Of a DNA stretch of 6,544 bases, positions 1-5,594 are shown piece after piece. Positions within the stretch are counted from its first letter, which is position 1; each line of letters starts with the position of its first letter. The notes below the pieces were generated by a model, which made no database searches, was not told the origin of the DNA, and worked only from the letters and a program-made list of their open reading frames with translations. This DNA is from Thermoplasmata archaeon (GTDB lineage: Archaea > Thermoplasmatota > Thermoplasmata > Thermoplasmatales > Thermoplasmataceae): positions 1 through 6,544 of the forward strand of contig JAKAYH010000132.1 in assembly GCA_021826835.1 (NCBI GenBank), given 5' to 3'. Position numbers and translations under genes: made by a program.

Positions 1-186
1 AATAGATCATATCAAAAACTTTACAATTAGATTCGCGGATTTCTATCCATGTATCAGGTTACAAATTCTGGATCAAGGAATGATTGGGAAAAAGAAGAAG
101 ACCGCTCCTAACCATTCTTTGACTATACAAAACCTTTCAAGCATCTTGATGTAGGGAATGAAACACTCTGGGACGATGATGAGTAA
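1..186 (+). other. Possible C-terminal remnant of a rightward gene, probably decayed or frameshifted
   Basis: No single intact gene is evident, but all three rightward frames look partly protein-like. Frame 2 is open from the window edge to a TAG at 152-154 (50 codons), so it could be the true end of a gene starting outside. Frame 3 reads ...SGYKFWIKE and stops near 83. Frame 1 reads NDWEKEEDRS, stop (109-111), then a plausible acidic C-terminus ending LWDDDE with TAA at 184-186. A T-rich tract follows directly, as after archaeal genes. I read this either as the tail of a gene ending at 154 or as a broken gene whose last frame ends at 186. I recognise no family. Confidence 0.25.
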
Positions 187-193
187 TGCATGG

Positions 194-213
194 TTTTTCT
201 TGTTTTGGTCTTT
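194..213 (+). terminator. T-rich tract, candidate archaeal terminator for rightward transcription
   Basis: Runs of T5, T4 and T3 lie within 20 bases, starting 8 bases after the TAA at 184-186. Archaeal RNA polymerase terminates on such T-tracts without needing a hairpin. The position fits the end of a rightward unit entering from the left edge, convergent with the leftward operon that stops at 260. Confidence 0.35.
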
Positions 214-214
214 A

Positions 215-255
215 TCTCAAGAGATTCTTTTCGGCCCGAATACTTTCTCTTGAGA
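215..255. repeat. Nested inverted repeat just past the end of the DruA-like gene
   Basis: The outer arms TCTCAAGAGA (215-224) and TCTCTTGAGA (246-255) are perfectly complementary over 10 bp with a 21-base spacer. The spacer itself contains TTCGG-C-CCGAA (230-240), a 5-bp palindrome around a single C. The element lies 4 bases beyond the leftward stop codon at 260-262. No T-run follows on the minus strand, so a simple intrinsic terminator is not clear. An RNA-stabilising 3' hairpin, a bidirectional terminator or a protein or recombination site are alternatives. Confidence 0.5.
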
Positions 256-259
256 AAAC

Positions 260-1495
260 TCACTGTCTGTCGTTAGAATTTCTTATGCTACTTAAAAGAC
301 TATAGCTATCCTTGTCGAATGACAAATATTCCTTTCTTCTTTGTGAACGGGGGATAACCCATCTGTCTAAAGAATACTTGAATAAATCTGCGTTTGAAAT
401 TTTATAATAACAAATTTCTCTCGATTTTCCCAGCAGAAACTTCACAGTGTTTGCCCCAAGTGGCACCATGAATAGTTCCCTTGGTACATTATGGTATATC
501 AATTTTGAAGGAAGGTCCATCATTCTTAATGCCTGTTGAACCACAACCCGTCGATTTCTTGTTCCATTTCCCCAAAGTGGATTCTTTGTCCACTTCACTC
601 TGTTAGATACTAATTTGAACATTTCTTCATACAAACCATTTGTAAAATGAAATTCCCCTGACCCTTTGGACCAACCAATATGGAAGAATGCAGAACTTCT
701 TGGGACTTTAATCCTGTCATAAATTGAACTCTTTCCTAATGCAGATGCAGTAGTAATAGCTGCCAATTTACCATTAAAGACATTGCCAGAAATAATCGAT
801 ACAGACCCTTCGTATTTTTTAGAAAAATCCTGTCTAATATTTGAGGACATTAACGATGTTGCAACTAGTTTCCCACCAAGTATCATAGAATATGGAGGAA
901 TTGCACCTAAGACGAACGCATCCATAATATGCTTAAGTCTTGATTTCTTTGTCTGGTAATCCCAGCCAATGAACTCATCTCTGTCTCTCAGTCCAAAAAC
1001 TGGGTCAGCTAGCCCAATAATTCCGATGACTGCCCCATTGTTCTTATCATAAAGTATGTACCTTAATCTTCTTCCATAACCTGCTGAGATTGGGATTGAC
1101 CAGTGCAATTTAATCCATCGAAATAAGTTACCTTGTTTTTCGTCAGTAACTTTGACCAACTTTGGATCAATACATTTTACGTCCAAGTCTTTACCGTCTG
1201 TCACATATTTCTCTATAAAATGTTCATCAAATTTTTGAATCAACTTACTATTTTTTCTTATCATGTACTTGGTAGATTCACTGTGAACTTTTCTAAAGTA
1301 TTCCTTATCGTTTGGAACAATCAGTTGTTCGTTATTCGAAACGATAAAACCTGAATCAACCAATTTGCAAAGAATTCTTTCTCTCAGAATAGATATTGAG
1401 GTAAAACCCAATTCATCTTCTCTTCTATCAACTCTAGATTGATGCTCAAGTAGAGTAGTGTAATTCATCTCATATCTTGCATTTGAGTTGGCCAT
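260..1495 (-). CDS. DUF4338 / DruA-family protein
   Basis: This 411-residue protein matches the DUF4338 family, named after DruA of the Druantia anti-phage system. An N-terminal helical part (about 1-115) is followed by the conserved core. The core contains LFRWIKLHWSIPIS (124-137), GYGRRLRYILYD (139-150), DPVFGLRDR (164-172) with IGW (176-178), the signature stretch MDAFVLGAIPPYSMILGGKL (191-210), and a C-terminal DRWVIPRSQRR (377-387). The length is usual for the family and no motif appears broken. The start at 1495 lies 7 bases after the HerA stop, so it is probably translated by coupling; only a weak AGGA precedes it. It is the last gene of the leftward operon. The biochemical role of the family was not settled to my knowledge, so nuclease or DNA-recognition activity is only inferred. 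DUF4338 proteins also occur near transposases, but no transposase is visible here. Confidence 0.88.
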   Translation of the reverse strand: MANSNARYEMNYTTLLEHQSRVDRREDELGFTSISILRERILCKLVDSGFIVSNNEQLIVPNDKEYFRKVHSESTKYMIRKNSKLIQKFDEHFIEKYVTDGKDLDVKCIDPKLVKVTDEKQGNLFRWIKLHWSIPISAGYGRRLRYILYDKNNGAVIGIIGLADPVFGLRDRDEFIGWDYQTKKSRLKHIMDAFVLGAIPPYSMILGGKLVATSLMSSNIRQDFSKKYEGSVSIISGNVFNGKLAAITTASALGKSSIYDRIKVPRSSAFFHIGWSKGSGEFHFTNGLYEEMFKLVSNRVKWTKNPLWGNGTRNRRVVVQQALRMMDLPSKLIYHNVPRELFMVPLGANTVKFLLGKSREICYYKISNADLFKYSLDRWVIPRSQRRKEYLSFDKDSYSLLSSIRNSNDRQ

Positions 1496-1502
1496 TTGAA
1501 TC

Positions 1503-3254
1503 TCAATCCTTGAAATTAGTATCTATAAACTCCGTTGGGAAGTCTAGTGCAGTGAAAAATAGTGGCGTTCCAGAGAATGATAATGGAGAAATAGGGCCTA
1601 CGGACATAAATGAAAATTCTGGTTTTCCAAATCCGCTTTGTGGGTCCTTAAACAATTGATATAAATTCATTGCATCTTCAGCCCCTCCAATGATTTCTCT
1701 CAATGACTGTCTTTCAATGCCAAAAGCTAGTCCATAGCCAAACACGTAGGCCCTGATTTGATTGATTATTTCACGGTCCACTCCGGAAATGGTTTGACTG
1801 ATAAACATCCAACCAAGGCCATATTTTCTTGTTGTTCTTACGGCGTCTATAATAGTCGTCCTAAGCCCAGCTGAAATCTCATCATCAAAATCTATGATTT
1901 TCGGGACAAGTCTATGTGCTTCATCTATTACTACTAAAGTGTTCAGAAGTTTATCTTCTTTGTATGTACCTTCTGCAACTTTTGAAAGTGAAGTTAACAG
2001 TTCATTAATTACAATTTTTCGGATCTCATCGTTCCAGAATATATCTTCTGGCACATTCTCTTCGGATAAATCTATTATGATAAACTTGCCAACCTGAGCG
2101 TCCTTGACCTGTTCGATCAATTCTTTTATCTTACTCTTTTTTCCATCAGTTCCATATGAAAAGAGGTTACTAATGCCTGCCCACATTGTATACATTTCAT
2201 CTGTGTCTGAACTCTGAATTGAATTCCTTAGTCTATCCTGATAGTCCTTTCCAGAATATATCTTGCTTATAACATCATCCTGCTGCAGTGTATTCCATAC
2301 AGAATCAAAAGTTTCTCGCTTATAGTATTCCCAGGGCTTAACCTTCCCCTTTGGTGCAGTAAGTGACCTATTTCTACCTGATAATATAAGACTTATTTGG
2401 TCAACTGCACGTTCCTTATTATCGAGTGAAAAAATAGCCAATCTATTAAGGAATGGGGATGCGGATAAAATTTTCTTAAACAAATCCTCGCTTGACAAAA
2501 CAAGATTATGGATGCCAATGAACTGAATGTCTTTTCCTAATTCCTCCGATACTAGTTTAAGTACAACTTTGTCAGATTTTAGTTTTGTAAATTCTCCTTG
2601 GGGGTCAAGTATGAATATGGACATTTGTGTGTTCTTAGCATACCCCAATACCATCATTTTGGACAAGACAGATTTTCCAGAGCCTGTTTTACCAAATATG
2701 CCTATATGATATGCCTCTCCTGCACCCCCCTCTCCTTTACCAAAATGCTTAAACCACATTGGCAGCTTTATTCCAGTGCCATATGCATTTCCTAAGAACG
2801 TGAATCCTTTCTGTAATGCATTCAATAGTGATTGCAGAAGCTCTTCCCCCATCAGCCTTATTGAGGTGCCTGTAGAGGGTATAGTACCAAGCATACTAGG
2901 TTCTGTCTCACTTGAGACGGAGAAAACGCTGCTAACACTCATTTTCGCATAATGATAATCTTGTCTCTCTGTAACTGGTTCAACGGAACCTCTTTGTCTA
3001 ATAAGACTTCTCATCGTGGGGTCCTCTGCCCAAACATTTCTCATTCCAACTTCAACTATTTGTCCTAAAGCATAATGGTCTTTCCCATCTTGTTGATAAT
3101 TAAAGGTGCATAAGTTTCCTACGAGCCTTTTATTAACTGCGGTTCCAAGAATGTCTACAGACAATCCAGACGTGGTAGACGGTGAACCTAGTACTCCAAT
3201 TCTCTCTGATCTATCGAATACATCCTTTATCTTTGCTCTTTCTTTATCATTCAT
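1503..3254 (-). CDS. herA: HerA-like hexameric DNA translocase/helicase ATPase
   Basis: This is a 583-residue member of the FtsK-HerA P-loop ATPase family. Numbered from the chosen start, it shows an N-terminal HAS-barrel (about 16-130), Walker A GKTGSGKS (188-195), the HerA-type ILDPQGEF (215-222), Walker B TLVVIDEAHRLVP (439-451), the RTTRKYGLG arginine-finger region (473-481) and sensor-like FISQ (484-487). HerA forms a hexameric ring that pumps duplex DNA and couples to NurA for end resection, or to nucleases in defence systems. It is somewhat longer than housekeeping HerA (about 500), with extra sequence between roughly 270 and 400. I chose the ATG at 3254 over one at 3314 because it lies one base after the NurA TAA (3258-3256), the HAS-barrel begins soon after it, and the longer form would overlap NurA by about 60 bases. 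Its neighbours (NurA, DruA-like) suggest a defence rather than repair paralogue. Confidence 0.93.
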   Translation of the reverse strand: MNDKERAKIKDVFDRSERIGVLGSPSTTSGLSVDILGTAVNKRLVGNLCTFNYQQDGKDHYALGQIVEVGMRNVWAEDPTMRSLIRQRGSVEPVTERQDYHYAKMSVSSVFSVSSETEPSMLGTIPSTGTSIRLMGEELLQSLLNALQKGFTFLGNAYGTGIKLPMWFKHFGKGEGGAGEAYHIGIFGKTGSGKSVLSKMMVLGYAKNTQMSIFILDPQGEFTKLKSDKVVLKLVSEELGKDIQFIGIHNLVLSSEDLFKKILSASPFLNRLAIFSLDNKERAVDQISLILSGRNRSLTAPKGKVKPWEYYKRETFDSVWNTLQQDDVISKIYSGKDYQDRLRNSIQSSDTDEMYTMWAGISNLFSYGTDGKKSKIKELIEQVKDAQVGKFIIIDLSEENVPEDIFWNDEIRKIVINELLTSLSKVAEGTYKEDKLLNTLVVIDEAHRLVPKIIDFDDEISAGLRTTIIDAVRTTRKYGLGWMFISQTISGVDREIINQIRAYVFGYGLAFGIERQSLREIIGGAEDAMNLYQLFKDPQSGFGKPEFSFMSVGPISPLSFSGTPLFFTALDFPTEFIDTNFKD

Positions 3255-3255
3255 T

Positions 3256-4455
3256 TTAACCCCACTCAGTTCGATAAGCGTGCATTCCCATGTACACGTC
3301 ACTGATATCACCATTCCAATTCTCTGATACTTCTTGAAATGCAGATTTCCTTATTGCTGGGATTGCCGTTGAAAGGTGTTTTACCATCCTATCAGCCAAA
3401 TATAATGGATACGGTTCCATTATTGAGAGGGAAATTGTCTGTAATTCTATTGCTTCGAATAACGTCCTTAGACGTTCCTTGTTATTCGCAACAGATTTTG
3501 GCACTTCCATTCTAAGTACCGGAGCAAAGTTTGAGGGTCTGAAATAAATAATAACTACATTTGGGAATAAATCTCGAACAATTGCATCTACTTGAGATTG
3601 AATATTAGAATTAACATCGTAAAATTTCCTGATATGGTTTAAGTTCAAATGTAGACCACCCGAATCAGTTGCGTCTAGTGGGCCAACATATTCCCCACCT
3701 TTTAGAATAAAATTTAGCAATCCTCTATCTTCGTGGTCGGGTAATCCCAAATTTTCACAAAGCTCATTTCGGGTTGTATATTTTGGAATAGCTGAGTATA
3801 TTTTATCTGACCTTTTTGACTCTAAAATTTCGACATAAGCATCTATTATTAAACTAAAATTTGGAAATCTTACTTTATCTTCATTTTGGGCATTCTTTCC
3901 GTTTAGGAATACTTCCCTCAATGACTTGGGAACAGATGCAATTCTTTCGGCTGCATTGTTTAAGAATATCAGCGGCGTTTTTAGAGAACCGTCTAAAAAG
4001 ACTACGTCGTGGGGCGCTTTTACTGCCAGAAATAATTCCAGGCCAGCCATTTGCCCCCTTAATATTTGAGAAGTATCATCGTTGTGAGGAACAGCTTCAA
4101 TGTGCGAAAAATATCTAGGCTTAGGCCAATTTCTTTTTTCAGGTCCAGGGGGTGTTAATCCTTCAACTGCCACTGCTGCAAGACACGCGAAATCCATAGA
4201 CAACATTCTTTCCATCGTATATGAGCCATCAACACCTGCTGATGTAGGGTATGTCTTGGATAAATTCAAATCTCCATAATTCTTAAGAATGCCTGATTCT
4301 TCAAGTTTTTCTCTTATTTTACTCTTGCTTTCTATTATTTCGTTGAATTTCCCTAGTAAATTGGTTGATACTAATTTGGAATTAGAAAGCATCTCCTCAA
4401 CAAGACCTTCTGGGAGTTCTTCGAATGGATTATAGTCTCTATCTATGTTTTTCAT
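3256..4455 (-). CDS. nurA: NurA-like 5'-3' nuclease, HerA partner
   Basis: The protein has 399 residues from the ATG at 4455. It shows the NurA-domain layout: an early acidic motif in SAGVDGSY (D76), a mid-domain acidic residue in GLELFLA (E140), the second hallmark VVFLDGSL (D155), YSAIPKYTTR (220-229) and a C-terminal EPYPLYLADRMVKH (347-360), typical of the family's YPLxLAxAD/H tail. NurA is a metal-dependent single- and double-strand nuclease that docks on the HerA ring. The gene precedes herA with one base between stop and start, as expected for a complex made in fixed stoichiometry. Start choice is uncertain. The in-frame ATG at 4488 would add 11 residues (MLHFASIELWR) and lacks a clear ribosome site, while the ATG at 4455 has GGAGG touching it with zero spacing. 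Both starts lie inside the small upstream ORF. Confidence 0.87.
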   Translation of the reverse strand: MKNIDRDYNPFEELPEGLVEEMLSNSKLVSTNLLGKFNEIIESKSKIREKLEESGILKNYGDLNLSKTYPTSAGVDGSYTMERMLSMDFACLAAVAVEGLTPPGPEKRNWPKPRYFSHIEAVPHNDDTSQILRGQMAGLELFLAVKAPHDVVFLDGSLKTPLIFLNNAAERIASVPKSLREVFLNGKNAQNEDKVRFPNFSLIIDAYVEILESKRSDKIYSAIPKYTTRNELCENLGLPDHEDRGLLNFILKGGEYVGPLDATDSGGLHLNLNHIRKFYDVNSNIQSQVDAIVRDLFPNVVIIYFRPSNFAPVLRMEVPKSVANNKERLRTLFEAIELQTISLSIMEPYPLYLADRMVKHLSTAIPAIRKSAFQEVSENWNGDISDVYMGMHAYRTEWG

Positions 4456-4588
4456 CCTCCATAATTCTATTGAAGCAAAATGAAGCATGCAAATCTTCGA
4501 TGAGAGTTAAACCAGCTATGTGTTTTGAGGCCTCTATATCCCCTTCATAAGTCAGTTCAATGAAGGCATCGGTCAAATTTTCCCACAT
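4439..4588 (-). CDS. Possible 49-residue leader protein of the nurA-herA operon
   Basis: A short frame starts with ATG at 4588 and ends with TAG at 4441-4439. It begins MWENLTDAFIELTYEGD and ends FCFNRIMEDEKHR. It is acidic, apparently helical, and has no signal peptide or metal-binding pattern; I recognise no family. Support for it being real comes from context. Its ATG is the first start after the TATA elements at 4607-4612 and 4623-4628, giving no or a very short leader. A GTGA lies 5 bases before the ATG. The frame also spans the gap and overlaps the nurA start by 17 bases, a coupled-gene arrangement like the rest of the operon. Against it: it is short, and it could be untranslated leader or a chance frame. 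Confidence 0.5.
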   Translation of the reverse strand: MWENLTDAFIELTYEGDIEASKHIAGLTLIEDLHASFCFNRIMEDEKHR

Positions 4589-4603
4589 TTAAGTCACGTT
4601 ATG

Positions 4604-4634
4604 TAATATATAATTACTGCTCATATATTAATTT
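4604..4634 (-). promoter_or_regulatory. Promoter of the leftward operon (two TATA candidates)
   Basis: On the minus strand, TATATA centred at 4609.5 lies about 21 bases before the 4588 ATG, which would give an essentially leaderless mRNA. A second box, AATATATG centred near 4625, has a CAAATT upstream element resembling archaeal BRE and would start transcription near 4600 with a leader of about 12 bases. Either makes 4588 the first start codon on the transcript. Confidence 0.55.
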
Positions 4635-4644
4635 GCCGCAATAA

Positions 4645-4658
4645 CCCATAAAAATGGG
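4645..4658. repeat. Small inverted repeat in the divergent promoter region
   Basis: CCCAT (4645-4649), AAAA, ATGGG (4654-4658) form a perfect 5-bp inverted repeat located between the two divergent promoters, about 36 bases from one TATA box and 35 from the other. It could be an operator serving both arms, but it is short enough to be chance. Confidence 0.25.
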
Positions 4659-4674
4659 AAAGAATGTATAACTC

Positions 4675-4690
4675 ATGCATGCATTTAAAT
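4675..4690 (+). promoter_or_regulatory. Promoter of the 213-residue protein gene, with an adjacent palindrome
   Basis: TTTAAA (4684-4689) is centred 26 bases before the ATG at 4713. This is the spacing at which archaeal transcription starts on or next to the start codon, so the mRNA is probably leaderless; no ribosome site precedes the ATG. The perfect palindrome ATGCATGCAT (4675-4684) abuts the TATA box where TFB or a repressor would bind. An ATAACT half-site lies just upstream (4668-4673). Confidence 0.5.
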
Positions 4691-4712
4691 CGAAACTTAT
4701 GTTAAATCTCGC

Positions 4713-5354
4713 ATGGAAAAATCAGAACTTTTGGAAGTAGTTAAGGAATTAGAATTTGCCACAGAGTTTGTGTTATTCATAGATGAGACTGCAAAATTAT
4801 ACCTCAACAGGCCTTTAAGAGTATCACATAGATTTAAGAATTATGACCCAAATAGGAACTTTCAGATATGGATGAATGAAGGGCATAGAACGTTTAGACC
4901 CAATCATCTTAGATTGCTAATAGACGTAAATCTCAGAATTCGTAGTAGACCTCAACTGAAGAAGGATCTTCTAATAGGTTTTGACAGAATTTTTTATGGG
5001 GAAGACCCGAAAATTGCTTTGCATGATCTCGAAACAAAAGATTTCGAGCACTTCTTGAACCCAATTATGCTTATTGGACACTTAGCCCAGGCTTTTATTG
5101 TTGAACAAGAGTATAATTATAACAAAGTAAGCAACTACAGCCCCTCTTCATTGTTCTTACAAGGTTGGATAAGACAGTTCATAGACAGCCCTAAGGAAAT
5201 TGACAACCTTGCCATGAGTGTTGCCAAAGGGCAACCTCCACTCTCAAAGTACGTTGACCTTGAAAATAAAAAGAGCAAGAGGTATGCGGGTAACTTGAAA
5301 CCTCTATGGTACATGGAGGGAGAAGCCTCATCGATAGAACCTTTCTTTAAATAA
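4713..5354 (+). CDS. Conserved-looking hypothetical protein, 213 residues
   Basis: I do not recognise this family with confidence. The protein is soluble, with no signal peptide or membrane segment, and appears mostly helical. Its most motif-like stretches are NEGHRTFRPNHLRLLIDVNLR (split as NEGHRTF 55-61 and RPNHLRLLID 62-71), a middle IFYGEDP (94-100), VEQEYNY (130-136) and SPSSLFLQGWIRQF (143-156). The tail is basic then aromatic (KSKRYAG, LWYMEG). I see no clear PD-(D/E)XK, HNH, GIY-YIG or PLD nuclease motif, so calling it the restriction partner of the downstream methylase would be a guess. It has its own promoter, lies divergent from the NurA-HerA operon and 54 bases before the RHH gene. 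Its position between a HerA module and a methylase suggests an accessory, recognition or effector role in the same system. Confidence 0.85.
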   Translation: MEKSELLEVVKELEFATEFVLFIDETAKLYLNRPLRVSHRFKNYDPNRNFQIWMNEGHRTFRPNHLRLLIDVNLRIRSRPQLKKDLLIGFDRIFYGEDPKIALHDLETKDFEHFLNPIMLIGHLAQAFIVEQEYNYNKVSNYSPSSLFLQGWIRQFIDSPKEIDNLAMSVAKGQPPLSKYVDLENKKSKRYAGNLKPLWYMEGEASSIEPFFK

Positions 5355-5390
5355 CTTTTGATAAATATCTTCAAGTGAGTATAACAATCA

Positions 5391-5420
5391 ATAGTTATAT
5401 TTATTACTATGAATAACTAT
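5391..5420 (+). promoter_or_regulatory. RHH-gene promoter and candidate autoregulatory operator
   Basis: ATAGTTAT (5391-5398) and ATAACTAT (5413-5420) are perfect 8-bp inverted arms separated by 14 bases, so the arm centres are 22 bases, about two helical turns, apart. The left arm overlaps a TATA-like TTATATTTAT (5395-5404), so bound protein would block TBP. Further ATAAC copies lie at 5351-5355 and 5381-5385. RHH proteins typically repress their own promoters through paired half-sites. The TATA predicts a start of transcription near 5424, downstream of the ATG at 5409. Confidence 0.45.
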
Positions 5421-5594
5421 ACATTAATAAGGACTGTGTTGAAGTTGAGTAAAGTGGCATTGAATATAACAGTAGATGAGAAAGTCTTGTCAGACTTCAA
5501 GAAACTATGCAATGAAAAAGACATAAAGGTTTCAACCAAAATAAATTCATTAATGAGGCATTGGATAGAAGAAAACGGAGAAGACACTGAATGA
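5409..5594 (+). CDS. Ribbon-helix-helix (CopG/MetJ-type) DNA-binding regulator
   Basis: This small protein of up to 61 residues has the RHH pattern: a beta-strand VALNITV (16-22), helix 1 from DEKVLSDFKKLCNEK (23-37), a turn, and helix 2 VSTKINSLMRHWIEEN (41-56). RHH proteins dimerise through the strand, which lies in the DNA major groove; they act as autorepressors, antitoxins or controllers of restriction-modification genes. Its stop overlaps the methyltransferase start (ATGA at 5591-5594), so the pair is translationally coupled. The N-terminal 15 residues are unusually long for the fold. A TATA box only about 10 bases before the 5409 ATG, plus AAGG at 5429-5432, favour a start at GTG 5436 or TTG 5439, giving about 51 residues. 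An antitoxin role is possible, but no toxin gene is adjacent. Confidence 0.82.
   Translation: MNNYTLIRTVLKLSKVALNITVDEKVLSDFKKLCNEKDIKVSTKINSLMRHWIEENGEDTE

Noticed and set aside
260..1495. DUF4338 gene as part of a transposon
   Set aside because: DUF4338 genes can accompany transposases, but no transposase, terminal inverted repeats or target duplication are visible around it, and it is tightly coupled to herA.
3255..3314. A 20-residue N-terminal extension of HerA starting at ATG 3314
   Set aside because: It would overlap the nurA coding sequence by about 60 bases, carries no family sequence, and the ATG at 3254 sits one base after the nurA stop.
3861..4118. 85-codon rightward frame opposite nurA
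   Set aside because: It lies wholly antisense to a well-supported NurA domain, shows no motif and has no promoter or ribosome site of its own.
5135..5374. 79-codon leftward frame opposite the end of the 213-residue gene
   Set aside because: It is antisense to a better frame; its composition reflects the opposite strand and it has no credible start context.
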